The notes under the pieces were generated by a model that was not told the origin of the DNA, made no database searches, and was given only the letters and a program-made list of their open reading frames with translations. A stretch of 64,000 nucleotides of DNA from Piscinibacter gummiphilus. Its GTDB lineage: Bacteria > Pseudomonadota > Gammaproteobacteria > Burkholderiales > Burkholderiaceae_C. The translations under genes and the position numbers were made by a program. This document shows, piece by piece, positions 1-10,270 of this stretch (position 1 is the first letter of the stretch; each line of letters opens with the position of its first letter). The stretch spans positions 2,095,001 to 2,159,000 of the forward strand of contig NZ_CP136336.1 in the NCBI RefSeq assembly GCF_032681285.1, given 5' to 3'.

Positions 1-950
<950 letters not shown>

Positions 951-954
<4 letters not shown>

Positions 955-2147
955 GCAGCGTGGCCCCCACCACGATTCCCGCCGCCCGCCAGGAGCGCGG
1001 CAACTTTCTCAAGGCCAACATGCGCGAGTACGGCATGTTGCTGTCGCTCGTGGTCATCATGGGCCTGTTCCAGGTGCTGACCGACGGCACACTGCTGCGG
1101 CCCCTGAACCTCACCAACCTCGTCCTGCAGAACAGCTACATCGTCATCATGGCGCTGGGCATGCTGCTCGTGATCGTGGCCGGGCACATCGATCTTTCCG
1201 TCGGCTCGGTGTGCGGCTTCATCGGCGCGCTCGCCGCGGTGTTGATGGTGCAGATGGGCTGGCACCCGGTGCCCACCACCATCGCCTGCCTGGTCGCCGG
1301 CGGCCTGATCGGCGCGGCGCAGGGCTGGTGCGTGGCCTACCGCCGCATCCCGTCGTTCATCGTCACGCTGGCGGGCATGCTGGTTTTCAAGGGCCTGTCG
1401 CTCGCGCTGCTCGGCGGCATGTCGGTCGGGCCGTTTCCGGTGGCCTTCCAGCGCCTGAGTTCCGGCTTCATTCCCGAAGTCTTCACCGATGAGGGCATGC
1501 GCCTCACCTCGCTCGTGATCGGCGTGATCGCCGCGGTGATCTGGTTTGCCGTGCAGATGCGCGCGCGCCAGCACCAGGCGAAGCACGGCATGGATGAAGA
1601 GCCGTACCCGTTCTTCCTCGGCAAGACACTGGTGTTCTCGGCCGCCATCGTGGCGTTCAGCTGGCTCATGGCCTCGTACAAGGGCCTGCCCAACGTGCTG
1701 ATCGTGATGGTCGTGCTGATGCTGGCCTACGACTTCGTCACCCACCGCACCACGCTCGGCCGCCGCATCTACGCGCTCGGCGGCAACGAGAAGGCCACGC
1801 GCCTGTCGGGCATCAAGACCGAGCGGCTCACGCTTTTCGCCTTTGCCAACATGGGCGTGCTGGCCGCTCTCGCCGGCCTGGTGTTCGCCGCGCGCCTCAA
1901 CACCGCCACGCCCAAGGCCGGCCTCGGCTTCGAGCTCGACGTGATCGCCGCCTGCTTCATCGGCGGCGCCTCGGCCTCGGGTGGCGTGGGCAAGGTGATG
2001 GGCGCGGTGATTGGCGCCTTCATCATGGGCGTGATGAACAACGGCATGTCCATCATGGGCATCGGCATCGACTACCAGCAGGTCATCAAGGGGTTGGTGC
2101 TGTTGGCGGCGGTGTTCATCGACGTGTACAACAAGAACAAAGCCTGA
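951..2147 (+). CDS. Sugar ABC transporter permease (GguB/XylH-like)
   Basis: This is a 398-residue inner membrane permease of the BPD_transp_2 family, partner of the preceding ATPase. The start is the ATG at 951 inside the ATGA overlap with the upstream stop. Hydrophobic helices run through almost the whole length, with one hydrophilic stretch near residues 200-222 (RARQHQAKHGMDEEPYPF) that is typical of the longer GguB/XylH permeases rather than the roughly 330-residue RbsC type. The conserved cytoplasmic coupling region is seen as TTLGRRIYALGGNEKATRLSG. Known GguAB and XylGH systems import glucose, galactose, arabinose or xylose with a periplasmic binding protein such as ChvE; that gene would lie upstream of this window. 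Confidence 0.88.
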
Positions 2148-2157
2148 CGTCACTCCC

Positions 2158-3696
2158 ATGGTCTATCGAGAGCACCCCCACGACGATTGCCCGCAGCCGC
2201 TGCTGCGGCTGAGTGGCGTATCCAAGCAGTTCTCCGGCGTGCGGGCCCTGCACGACGTCGGCCTGCGCCTCTTCCCTGGCGAAGTGCATGCCCTGATGGG
2301 GCAGAACGGCGCCGGCAAGTCCACCCTCATCAAGGTGCTGACGGGCGTGTTCCCGGCCGATGGCGGCGAGATGCTGCTCGGCGGTCAGGCCATCGCGCCC
2401 GCTTCGCCGCAAGACGCGCAGGCGTTGGGCATCAGCACGGTCTACCAGGAGGTGAACCTCTGCCCGAACCTCTCGGTCGCGGAAAACATCTTCGCCGGCC
2501 GCTACCCGCGCAAGGGCCCGATCGGCGCCTGGCGCATCGACTGGGCCGGCATGAACCGGCAGGCCGAGGAGTGGCTCGCCAAGCTCAACATCCGCATCGA
2601 CGTGACCCGCCGGCTCGACAGCTATGCGGTCGCCGTGCAGCAGATGGTGGCCATCGCCCGCGCCTTGAGCGTGTCGGCCAAGGTGCTGATCCTCGACGAG
2701 CCGACTTCCAGCCTCGACGAAGACGAAGTGGCGCGCCTCTTCGACGTGCTGCGCCGCCTGCGCGGCGAGGGCATGGCCATCCTCTTCGTCACGCATTTCC
2801 TGGAGCAGGTCTACGCGATCTCCGACCGCATCACCGTGCTGCGCAACGGCGAGTTGGTGGGCGAGTACCAGGCCGCGATGCTGGGGCCGACGGCACTGAT
2901 CACCGCGATGGTCGGCCGCGAGCTGGCGGCCAGCCAGGGGCAGGCGCAAGCGCGGCCGGTGCCGGCGGGTGCGGTGCCGGTGCTGGAGATGAAGGGCCTG
3001 GGCGAACGCGGCCAGCTGCAGCCGGTCGACCTGAGCGTGCACGCCGGCGAGGTGGTCGGGCTCGGCGGTCTGCTGGGCTCGGGCCGCACGGAACTCGCAC
3101 GCCTGCTCTTCGGCCTGTCGTCGGCCGACAGCGGCGAGCTGCGTGTCGACGGCCAGGCGGTCGCGTTCAAGACACCGGCGGATGCCGTGCGCCACGGCCT
3201 GGGCCTCTGCCCCGAAGAGCGCAAGGCCGACGGCATCGTGGCCGAACTCTCGGTGCGCGAAAACATCGCACTCGCACTGCAGGCGCGTCACGGCATGGGC
3301 AAGTTCCTCTCGCGCGAGCAGCAGGCCGAGCTGGCCGAGCGCTACGTGAAGCGCCTGGGCATCAAGACCGCGAGCATCGACACGCCCATCGGCCTGCTCT
3401 CGGGCGGCAACCAGCAGAAGGCGATGCTCGCGCGCTGGCTCGCCACCGAGCCGCGACTCTTGGTCCTCGATGAGCCGACGCGCGGCATCGACGTGGCCGC
3501 CAAGCAGGAAATCATGGACGAGATCCTCGCGCTCGCCGAAGGCGGCATGGCCGTCGTCTTCATCTCGTCGGAGATGAGCGAGGTGGTGCGTGTCTCCAAC
3601 CGCATCGCGGTGCTGCGCGACCGCCGCAAGGTCGGCGAGCTGCCGGCCGGCAGCAGCGAGCAAGCCGTCTACCACCTGATCGCGGCCGACGCATGA
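2158..3696 (+). CDS. Sugar ABC transporter ATP-binding protein (YtfR-like)
   Basis: This 512-residue protein is a second tandem ATPase of the sugar importer class, 10 bases after the first permease gene. Both domains are complete. The N-terminal domain has Walker A GQNGAGKST near residue 45 and Walker B LILDEPTSSLD near residue 180. The C-terminal domain has GLLGSGRTEL near 305, the signature LSGGNQQK near 415 and LLVLDEPTRGID. The linker signature in the first half is the degenerate AVAVQQMVAIARAL, as is usual in this family. With the two following permeases it matches the E. coli YtfR-YtfT-YjfF layout (galactofuranose uptake). No periplasmic binding protein gene lies with it here, so the substrate remains an inference. 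Confidence 0.88.
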   Translation: MVYREHPHDDCPQPLLRLSGVSKQFSGVRALHDVGLRLFPGEVHALMGQNGAGKSTLIKVLTGVFPADGGEMLLGGQAIAPASPQDAQALGISTVYQEVNLCPNLSVAENIFAGRYPRKGPIGAWRIDWAGMNRQAEEWLAKLNIRIDVTRRLDSYAVAVQQMVAIARALSVSAKVLILDEPTSSLDEDEVARLFDVLRRLRGEGMAILFVTHFLEQVYAISDRITVLRNGELVGEYQAAMLGPTALITAMVGRELAASQGQAQARPVPAGAVPVLEMKGLGERGQLQPVDLSVHAGEVVGLGGLLGSGRTELARLLFGLSSADSGELRVDGQAVAFKTPADAVRHGLGLCPEERKADGIVAELSVRENIALALQARHGMGKFLSREQQAELAERYVKRLGIKTASIDTPIGLLSGGNQQKAMLARWLATEPRLLVLDEPTRGIDVAAKQEIMDEILALAEGGMAVVFISSEMSEVVRVSNRIAVLRDRRKVGELPAGSSEQAVYHLIAADA

Positions 3697-4733
3697 AGAA
3701 GCTCTTCGAACACCGCCTGGCGTGGCCCATCGTCACGCTGCTCCTGCTGCTGATTCTCAACGCAGCGTTCAACCCGAGCTTCCTGCACCTCGAGTGGCGA
3801 GACGGGCACCTCTACGGCAGCCTCATCGACATCCTCAACCGCGCCGCGCCGCTGATGCTGGTGGCGCTGGGCATGACGCTCGTGATCGCCACGCGCGGCA
3901 TCGACATCTCGGTGGGCGCAACGGTGGCGATTGCCGCCGCCATCGCCGCCTGGATGATCGGCGGGGCGCTGGTGGTGCAGAACGGCGTGGCCACGCACGT
4001 GAGCCGCTTCCCGATGCCGGTCGCGATTGCCGCGGCGCTGGGCGTCGCGCTCATCTGCGGCCTGTGGAACGGTGTGCTCGTGGCCCGCGTCGGGATGCAG
4101 CCCATCGTCGCCACGCTGATCCTGATGGTGGCCGGGCGCGGCATTGCCCAGCTCATCACCGACGGGCAGATCATCACCATCTATTACGCACCGTATTTCT
4201 TCATCGGTAGCGGCTACCTGCTGGGCATTCCGTTCTCGCTGTTCATCGTGGCAGCCGTGTTTGCACTGCTGTGGTGGGTGGTCACGCGCACGGCGCTCGG
4301 CCTCTTCATCCAGGCGGTGGGCATCAACCCCGCGGCGGCGCGCGTGGCCGGCGTGCGCTCGCGGCTCATCACGCTTTCGACCTACGCCTTCTGCGGCCTC
4401 TGCGCTGGCGTGGCGGGGCTGCTCATCAGCTCCAACGTCAAGAGCGCCGACGGCAACAACGCCGGTCAGTTGATGGAGCTCGATGCCATCCTCGCCGTCA
4501 CCCTCGGCGGCACCTCCCTCAACGGCGGGCGCTTCAGCCTCGCCGGCAGCGTGCTGGGCGCGCTCATCATCCAGACGCTCACCTATGCGATCTATTCCAT
4601 GGGCGTGCCGCCCGAAGTCAACCTCGTCGTCAAGGCGGTGGTGGTGTTCGTCGTGATGTTGCTGCAGTCGCCCGAATTCCGGCAGACCGTGCGCGGGCTC
4701 GTCTTCCGCGCGCCGGTGGGAGCCCGTTCATGA
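3693..4733 (+). CDS. Sugar ABC transporter permease (YtfT-like)
   Basis: This 346-residue polytopic inner membrane protein starts at the ATG of an ATGA overlap with the upstream ATPase. The permease core motif GMTLVIATRGIDISVG lies near residue 65 and is shared with RbsC, YtfT and YjfF. A hydrophilic stretch near residue 100 separates helices. It is one of two different permeases that follow the same ATPase, which suggests a heterodimeric channel as in YtfT/YjfF. Translation is probably coupled on both sides. The family assignment is firm; the sugar specificity is not. Confidence 0.87.
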   Translation: MKKLFEHRLAWPIVTLLLLLILNAAFNPSFLHLEWRDGHLYGSLIDILNRAAPLMLVALGMTLVIATRGIDISVGATVAIAAAIAAWMIGGALVVQNGVATHVSRFPMPVAIAAALGVALICGLWNGVLVARVGMQPIVATLILMVAGRGIAQLITDGQIITIYYAPYFFIGSGYLLGIPFSLFIVAAVFALLWWVVTRTALGLFIQAVGINPAAARVAGVRSRLITLSTYAFCGLCAGVAGLLISSNVKSADGNNAGQLMELDAILAVTLGGTSLNGGRFSLAGSVLGALIIQTLTYAIYSMGVPPEVNLVVKAVVVFVVMLLQSPEFRQTVRGLVFRAPVGARS

Positions 4734-5752
4734 GCGCGTCACCGATGGCCGCGGGCCTGGGCGCGACAGGGCAGGGCGCCATGCTGCGCCGCCCGAAGTT
4801 CGACCCGAAGTACCTGCCCCTCACCGTCACCATCGCGCTCTTCTTCGCAATGGCGACCGCGGGCTCGGTCGCCTACACCGGCTTCTTCTCGTCGCAGGTG
4901 TTCCTGAACCTGCTGATCGACAACGCCTTCCTCTGCATCGTGGCGGTGGGCATGACCTTCGTGATCCTCTCGGGCGGCATCGACCTTTCGGTGGGCTCGG
5001 TGATCGCGCTCACGACGATGGTGTCGGCCTCGCTGGTCGAGAAGCACCAGTGGAGCCCGGTGGTGGTGCTGCCGCTGGTGCTGCTGATGGGCACCGCCTT
5101 CGGGGCGCTGCAGGGCTTCCTCATCGAGCGCTTCCGCTTGCAGCCCTTCATCGTGACGCTCGCCGGCATGTTCCTCGCGCGGGGCCTGTGCTATCTGATC
5201 AGCATCGATTCGATCAGCATCACCCACCCGACCTACACCGCGATCTCGCAGTGGCGGCTTCCAGTGTGGGGCGAGGCCTCGATCACGTTGAGCGGCCTGA
5301 TCGCCATCGTGGTGGTGCTGGCGGCGATCTTCACTGCGCACTACACGCAGTTCGGCCGCACCGTGTATGCCGTGGGCGGCAGCGAATACTCGGCCACGCT
5401 GATGGGCCTGCCGGTGCGTTCCACCATCGTGGGCGTCTACACGCTCAGCGGCTTCTGCTCGGCACTGGCCGGCGTGGTGTTCACCTTCTACATGCTCTCC
5501 GGCTATGGCCTGCACGCGGTGGGGCTGGAGCTCGACGCCATCGCCGCCGTGGTGATCGGCGGCACGCTGCTCACGGGCGGCGTGGGCTATGTCGCGGGCA
5601 CGCTCTTCGGCGTGCTGATCCTCGGCATCATCCAGACGCTCATCATGTTCGACGGCACGCTCAGCTCGTGGTGGACGCGCATCGTGATCGGCGCGCTGCT
5701 TTTCGTCTTCTGCCTGTTGCAGCGGGTGTTCGAATCGAAGCGAAGGCGATGA
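4730..5752 (+). CDS. Sugar ABC transporter permease (YjfF-like)
   Basis: This 340-residue second permease pairs with the preceding YtfT-like protein. The start is the ATG at 4730 in a 4-base overlap (ATGA); a longer open frame upstream is only a shadow of the previous gene. The protein begins with a roughly 25-residue hydrophilic tail, then continuous hydrophobic segments. The core motif GMTFVILSGGIDLSVGSV is near residue 80, and TQFGRTVYAVGGSEYSA near residue 205 marks the ATPase-contact region. The order ATPase-permease-permease followed by dgoK and dgoA supports uptake of a hexose or hexuronate-type sugar for an oxidative (galactonate) route. Confidence 0.87.
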   Translation: MSASPMAAGLGATGQGAMLRRPKFDPKYLPLTVTIALFFAMATAGSVAYTGFFSSQVFLNLLIDNAFLCIVAVGMTFVILSGGIDLSVGSVIALTTMVSASLVEKHQWSPVVVLPLVLLMGTAFGALQGFLIERFRLQPFIVTLAGMFLARGLCYLISIDSISITHPTYTAISQWRLPVWGEASITLSGLIAIVVVLAAIFTAHYTQFGRTVYAVGGSEYSATLMGLPVRSTIVGVYTLSGFCSALAGVVFTFYMLSGYGLHAVGLELDAIAAVVIGGTLLTGGVGYVAGTLFGVLILGIIQTLIMFDGTLSSWWTRIVIGALLFVFCLLQRVFESKRRR

Positions 5753-5765
5753 GGCGCGGTGTGAC

Positions 5766-6647
5766 ATGAAGAACGGCGTGATCGGCATCGACTGGGGCAC
5801 CACTCACCGCAGGGCTTACCTGCTGGGCGAGGGTGGGGCGCTGGTCGAAGAGCGCGCCGACGACCAGGGCCTGCTCGCCGCACGCGGGCGCTTCGCCGAG
5901 GCCTTCGACGCCATCGTGCAAGGCTGGCCGCGCGAGTGGCCGGTGGTGATGTCGGGCATGGTCGGTGCTGCCTCTGGCTGGCAGGAGGCACCGTACCTCG
6001 AAGCCTCGACACCGCTCACCGCGCTCTCCCGCCATCTCGTGCCGCTGAAGCATGCGCCGCAGGGCCGGCGGATCGCCCTCGTGCCCGGTTACCGCTGGAT
6101 CGGGCCGAACGGCGAGGTCGACGTGATGCGCGGCGAGGAGACGCAACTGCTCGGCGCGCTGGTGCTCGGCCAGTCGGACGGCTGGGTGGTGCTTCCGGGC
6201 ACGCACAGCAAGTGGGTGCGCCTCGAGCATGGCGCGATGCAGGGCTGGCGCACCTACATGACGGGCGAACTCTTCGCGCTGCTGGGCCAGCAGGGCACGC
6301 TCGCCGGCCTCATCGGGCCCGACGATGTGCCGGCCGCCTTCGAGGCCGGCTTGCTTGCCGCCGGCCGCGGTGCGCTGTCGCACGCGATCTTCGGCTGCCG
6401 CGCCAAGGTGGTGACCGGCCGCATGCCCACCGAGTACGCACGTTCGTATCTTTCGGGCCTCTTGATCGGCGCCGAGTGGGGCGACACCCGCCCGTCGCCA
6501 CGCACGGTGACGGTGGTGGCGGCCGGGGCGCTGGCGTCGGCCTACGGCGAAGCCGCGCGCCACCACGGCAGCACGCCCGTGGTGCTCGAACCGCGGGCGG
6601 TGTACCTCGCCGCCCTGGCGACTCTGCAGGAGGGCATGGAAAAGTGA
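5766..6647 (+). CDS. dgoK: 2-dehydro-3-deoxygalactonokinase
   Basis: DgoK phosphorylates 2-keto-3-deoxygalactonate at C6 using ATP, the second-to-last step of the De Ley-Doudoroff galactonate route, in the cytoplasm. The 293-residue length fits the family. The N-terminal phosphate-binding loop reads GIDWGTTHRRAYL, and the family-typical VVMSGMVGAASGWQEAPY follows near residue 60. LPGTHSKW near residue 145 is the conserved substrate-side motif. It follows the YjfF-like permease by 13 bases and overlaps dgoA by GTGA, so transport and catabolism are probably on one message. A galactose dehydrogenase, lactonase or dehydratase is not in the window and may lie upstream. Confidence 0.92.
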   Translation: MKNGVIGIDWGTTHRRAYLLGEGGALVEERADDQGLLAARGRFAEAFDAIVQGWPREWPVVMSGMVGAASGWQEAPYLEASTPLTALSRHLVPLKHAPQGRRIALVPGYRWIGPNGEVDVMRGEETQLLGALVLGQSDGWVVLPGTHSKWVRLEHGAMQGWRTYMTGELFALLGQQGTLAGLIGPDDVPAAFEAGLLAAGRGALSHAIFGCRAKVVTGRMPTEYARSYLSGLLIGAEWGDTRPSPRTVTVVAAGALASAYGEAARHHGSTPVVLEPRAVYLAALATLQEGMEK

Positions 6648-7309
6648 CGGAGCTGCAAACCTTCCGGCCGCCGCTGGTGGCCATCCTGCGCGGCCTCGCG
6701 CCCGAGCACGCGCGCGCGGCGGCGCTGGTGCTCTTCGAGGCCGGCTTTCGCATCGTCGAAGTGCCGCTCAACCGGCGTGGCGCCCTGTATTGCATCGAGA
6801 CCATCGCCGCCGCGGCGCCGGCCGATGCGCTGGTGGGCGGCGGCACCATCCTGTCGACACGCGAAGTCGACGAGGTGCATGCGGCCGGTGGCCGGCTGAT
6901 GGTCGCGCCGAACTGCGATGCCGACGTGATGCGCCGCGCCGCGGAGCGTGGCATGGCCGTGGTGCCTGGCGTGGCCACGCCGACCGAGGCCTTCAACGCG
7001 CTGCGCTGGCGTGCCCATGCGCTCAAGGTCTTTCCGGCCGAGATGGTGGGGCAGGCCGGGCTCAAGGCCTTCAAGTCGGTGCTGCCGGAAGGCACGCCGC
7101 TGCTGCCGGTGGGCGGCGTGACGCCCGAGAGCATCGCCGGTTGGGTCAAGGCCGGGGCGACGGGCTTCGGCATCGGCGGCCAACTGTTCCAGCCGGGGAT
7201 GGCGCTCAACGAACTGGGCCGCCGTGCGCGCGAGTTCATCGCGGCCTGGCATGCGGCCACCGCTGTACCCACGGCGACATCGATGCCGTCGGCCGCTCAC
7301 GCAGAATAG
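6644..7309 (+). CDS. dgoA: 2-dehydro-3-deoxy-6-phosphogalactonate aldolase
   Basis: DgoA is a class I (Schiff base) aldolase that splits 2-keto-3-deoxy-6-phosphogalactonate into pyruvate and glyceraldehyde 3-phosphate. The start is GTG at 6644, overlapping the dgoK stop; this gives 221 residues, close to the usual 205-210 with a short extra tail. Family motifs are VAILRG near residue 13, EVPLN near 40, GGGTIL near 65, and the catalytic lysine in ALKVFPAE near 130. PVGGV near 155 binds phosphate in the KDPG aldolase fold. The gene closes the sugar operon; a change of function begins immediately after. Confidence 0.92.
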   Translation: MTELQTFRPPLVAILRGLAPEHARAAALVLFEAGFRIVEVPLNRRGALYCIETIAAAAPADALVGGGTILSTREVDEVHAAGGRLMVAPNCDADVMRRAAERGMAVVPGVATPTEAFNALRWRAHALKVFPAEMVGQAGLKAFKSVLPEGTPLLPVGGVTPESIAGWVKAGATGFGIGGQLFQPGMALNELGRRAREFIAAWHAATAVPTATSMPSAAHAE

Positions 7310-7357
7310 GCCGGCCGGGGATCGCCCGGGCTCATGTGGCGAAGGGCGGGCGCTCAG

Positions 7358-8479
7358 ATGGAACAGGTCGATGCAGTGGTGGTGGGCGCAGGCGTGGTCG
7401 GCCTGGCGGTCGGGCGCGCACTCGCGCAACGTGGCCTCGACACCATCGTGCTGGAAGCCGAAACCGCCATCGGCACCGGCGTCAGCTCTCGCAACAGCGA
7501 GGTCATCCACGCCGGGCTCTACTACCCCGCCGGCTCACTGAAGGCGCGGCTGTGCGTGCAGGGGCGGCAGATGCTCTATGCGTTCTGCGAGTCGCATGGC
7601 GTGGCGCACCAGCGCTGCGGCAAGCTGGTGGTGGCGACCGACGAGACGCAGGTCGCGGGGCTCGACGGGTTGATGAAGAAGGCCGCGGCCAATGGTGTGC
7701 ACGATTTGAAGCGCCTGACGCGCGACGAAGCCCTGGCGATGGAGCCGCAGCTGCAGTGCGAAGGCGCGATCCTGTCGCCCTCGACCGGCATCGTCGACAG
7801 CCACGGCCTGATGCTCGCGCTGCAGGGCGACCTGCAATCGGCGGGCGGAGACGTGGCGCTGTCGTCGCCGGTCGAGTACATCCGGTGCCTCGAAGGCCAC
7901 CATGTGCTGCACGTGGGCGGCGACGAGCCCATGGAGCTGGCCGCACGCCACGTGGTCAACGCCGCGGGCCTCTGGGCGCCGAAGCTGGCTGCCGCGACCG
8001 AAGGTCTCGACAGGGCGCACGTGCCGTCCGCCCACTTCAGCCGGGGTTGCTATTTCTCTCTCGCCGGCCGTGCGCCGTTTTCGCGCCTCGTGTACCCGCT
8101 GCCGCAGGACGCCTGGCTCGGCGTGCACCTCACGCTCGACCTCGGAGGCCAGGCGCGCTTCGGCCCCGATGTGGAGTGGCTGCCCGACGGGGTGGCGCAG
8201 CACCCGCTCGACTACACCGTCGACCCGGCCCGCGCCGCCGGCTTCTATGCCGACGTGCGCCGCTACTGGCCGGGCCTGCCGGATGGCGCCCTGCAGCCGG
8301 CCTACAGCGGCATCCGCCCCAAGATCCACCGGCCCGACGAGCCCGCGCCCGACTGGCGCATCGACGGCCCGGCCGAGCACGGCGTGAAGGGCCTGGTGAA
8401 CCTCTTCGGCATCGAGTCGCCGGGGCTCACCTCGTGCCTGGCGATTGCCGACGAGGTGGTGGCGCGCCTGGGGGTCTGA
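7358..8479 (+). CDS. FAD-dependent oxidoreductase, L-2-hydroxyglutarate oxidase (LhgO)-like
   Basis: This 373-residue protein is in the DAO family of FAD enzymes, closest in pattern to LhgO/YgaF, which oxidise L-2-hydroxyglutarate or related 2-hydroxyacids and pass electrons to the quinone pool. The dinucleotide-binding loop [16 protein letters not shown] is at the N terminus, followed by [17 protein letters not shown], the typical flavin/substrate region. The frame extends to an ATG at 7334, but the ATG at 7358 places the Rossmann strand at the expected distance and is preferred. The C-terminal IRPKIHRP and the closing segment [13 protein letters not shown] match the family. Its exact substrate is uncertain. 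It converges with the cytochrome gene with only 6 bases between stops. Confidence 0.8.
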   Translation: MEQVDAVVVGAGVVGLAVGRALAQRGLDTIVLEAETAIGTGVSSRNSEVIHAGLYYPAGSLKARLCVQGRQMLYAFCESHGVAHQRCGKLVVATDETQVAGLDGLMKKAAANGVHDLKRLTRDEALAMEPQLQCEGAILSPSTGIVDSHGLMLALQGDLQSAGGDVALSSPVEYIRCLEGHHVLHVGGDEPMELAARHVVNAAGLWAPKLAAATEGLDRAHVPSAHFSRGCYFSLAGRAPFSRLVYPLPQDAWLGVHLTLDLGGQARFGPDVEWLPDGVAQHPLDYTVDPARAAGFYADVRRYWPGLPDGALQPAYSGIRPKIHRPDEPAPDWRIDGPAEHGVKGLVNLFGIESPGLTSCLAIADEVVARLGV

Positions 8480-8485
8480 GTCTCT

Positions 8486-9391
8486 TCAGCGGTTGCCCGC
8501 CGCCACCGGCGGCAGCGTCTTCAGGTGCAGGTACATCGCCTGCACGTCGGTGTCGTTCATCTCCTTCAGCGCGATGAAGGGCATCACCTTGCTCACCTCG
8601 GAGCCGTCGGGCCGCTTGCCGGTCTTCAGCATCGTGGCAAAGGCCTCGGGCGTTGGATAGTGCTTCATCGCGCTGCCGTCGCCCGGCGTGAGGTTGGCCG
8701 CGGCAGGCCACTCGGGCGGGGCGCCGGGGATCTTGCCGCCCGAGAGCTTGTTGCCGTGGCAGCCGATGCACGAGTTGATGACGTAGGCGCCGTGCTCGGC
8801 GCTGGCCGCCACGGGCACCGGAGCCGAGGGCGGCAGGGTGTGGTCGATGACCTCGGCCGCGTCGTGCACCACGCCGGCGGCGTAGAGCGTCTTCACGAGC
8901 GGCGGCAGCTCCAGCACTGCGGCCGTGCCCGTGGCCGGCGGCATCTGGCGCAGGTAGGCCACCATCGCACCGAGGTCGGCGTCGGTGAGGCGGGCGTAGT
9001 CTTCGCTCGGCATCACGATGGCCGGGCGGCCATCGGGCTTCACACCGTGGCGCAGGGTGCGCACCCAGTCGGTCACGTCGTACTTGGCGACCACACTGCC
9101 CGGCCCTGGCGTGATGTTGGGGGCGCGAACGTGCATGCCCTTGCCGTCGTTGACGACGTCTTTCCCGGCGCCGTCGACCCCGTGGCACTCGGTGCAGCCG
9201 CGCGACAGGTAGAGGTAGCGGCCACGTTCGATGCTCGCGGTATCGGTCGGCAGCGTGATGGCTGCCACGTCGACCGACACGATGCGGTTCATCTTGCGCT
9301 GGCCGAGCTGCGTGCCGACCACGAGCGTCGAGGCGCCGAGGGCGACGAGGCCCAGCACGGCGAGGCCGCCGCGTTTCACCCATTTGTTCAT
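8486..9391 (-). CDS. Diheme cytochrome c, membrane-anchored or exported
   Basis: The 301-residue product begins with a short positive stretch and one hydrophobic helix (residues about 8-27), so it is exported through Sec and is probably anchored in the inner membrane facing the periplasm. Two heme c sites are visible: CTECH near residue 55 and CIGCH near residue 210, each starting a cytochrome c domain. Candidate methionine ligands lie in IVMPSEDY and KVMPFIAL. This resembles the cytochrome subunits of periplasmic alcohol or gluconate dehydrogenases, but no dehydrogenase is adjacent. The start has a good ribosome site (AGGAG, 7 bases upstream). It lies 22 bases behind the hemerythrin-like gene and is probably co-transcribed with it. 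Confidence 0.85.
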   Translation of the reverse strand: MNKWVKRGGLAVLGLVALGASTLVVGTQLGQRKMNRIVSVDVAAITLPTDTASIERGRYLYLSRGCTECHGVDGAGKDVVNDGKGMHVRAPNITPGPGSVVAKYDVTDWVRTLRHGVKPDGRPAIVMPSEDYARLTDADLGAMVAYLRQMPPATGTAAVLELPPLVKTLYAAGVVHDAAEVIDHTLPPSAPVPVAASAEHGAYVINSCIGCHGNKLSGGKIPGAPPEWPAAANLTPGDGSAMKHYPTPEAFATMLKTGKRPDGSEVSKVMPFIALKEMNDTDVQAMYLHLKTLPPVAAGNR

Positions 9392-9413
9392 GTTGTGTCT
9401 CCTGGGGAGCGGG

Positions 9414-10127
9414 TCAGCCGAGGTCGCGCGTGAGCTTCGACCAGTCGTGTGCGGACAGATGCGGGCGCACCGCGTTCAGCACCGCCTGGAACACTTCGGC
9501 CGGCGCCCCGGCCTTCATGCCGCCGAGCAGGGCGGTGCGCTGCTGCGGGGTGATGCCCGGCACCATCCAGCGCATCGTGAGCATGGTGTCGGCGGGGCTG
9601 ATCGTGGCGACCAGGCGGGCCTCCAGGTCCATCAGCTCCTCGTCGGTGTAGTGCTCCCACAGCGCGGCAGTGTTGGCCGTCTCCTCGATGTGCATGTGCT
9701 GCAGGTTCTCGGCGATGAAGAGCGCGAGGTGGCGGTACAGGCGCAGTGCGAGCACATGGCGCTGGGCGTCGTCGGCGTCGTAGACGGCGCGGGTCTCCTT
9801 GTGCAGCGCGTCGATGCTCTCCAGATGCTCCACGTGGTCTTCGCTGGTGCGGCTGGCCCCGGCCGGCTGGCGGGCCCGGATGGCGGTGTGGATGAAGTCG
9901 TTCTCGTGGCGCACGTGCTTGGCGCAGAAGTCGAGCAGCGACTCGACCTGGCTCAGCGCGCCGGCGAGGTCTTCGGCATCGGTCACGTCGACGCGGCCGA
10001 GGCGGGAGAGGGTGTCGCCCATGAAGTTGCGCAGCGCCTTGTGGATGGGCTGGTAGATGTCGAATCGCTGCGCCGGGGCGGGGGTGGTGTCTTGCGGGGC
10101 GGCGTCGGCGTGGATTGCGGTCGTCAT
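9414..10127 (-). CDS. Hemerythrin-like domain protein
   Basis: This 237-residue cytoplasmic protein is helical and rich in histidine and acidic residues. It shows the spaced metal ligands expected of a hemerythrin-like di-iron bundle: HKALRNF near residue 30, HVRHEND near 72, a histidine pair HVEHLESIDALH near 102, and HMHIEE near 145. Such proteins bind O2 or NO or sense redox state; which applies here is not readable. It precedes the diheme cytochrome gene in the same direction, suggesting a respiratory or redox-stress role. The C-terminal third (from about residue 165) is a conserved-looking helical tail without ligands. Confidence 0.75.
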   Translation of the reverse strand: MTTAIHADAAPQDTTPAPAQRFDIYQPIHKALRNFMGDTLSRLGRVDVTDAEDLAGALSQVESLLDFCAKHVRHENDFIHTAIRARQPAGASRTSEDHVEHLESIDALHKETRAVYDADDAQRHVLALRLYRHLALFIAENLQHMHIEETANTAALWEHYTDEELMDLEARLVATISPADTMLTMRWMVPGITPQQRTALLGGMKAGAPAEVFQAVLNAVRPHLSAHDWSKLTRDLG

Positions 10128-10270
10128 GGGTCTCTCCTGATGGGTTGAAGGGGTGCCGCGGGGTTGGCGGCATGGTTGTCAGTGTTCCGGGGCGGGGCGG
10201 GCCGGGCATCGCCTGAAGGAGCCATCGCATGGCCCGCGGCGGGCCACCCCGGATGAGGGGGTGGAGGGGC
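10128..10270. other. Intergenic gap between hemerythrin and cupin genes
   Basis: This 143-base GC-rich stretch should hold the promoter of the hemerythrin-cytochrome pair, which is read leftwards. AGGAGAGACCC lies directly upstream of the hemerythrin start on the minus strand and serves as its ribosome site. I see no convincing -10/-35 pair, repeat or RNA gene. Confidence 0.4.
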
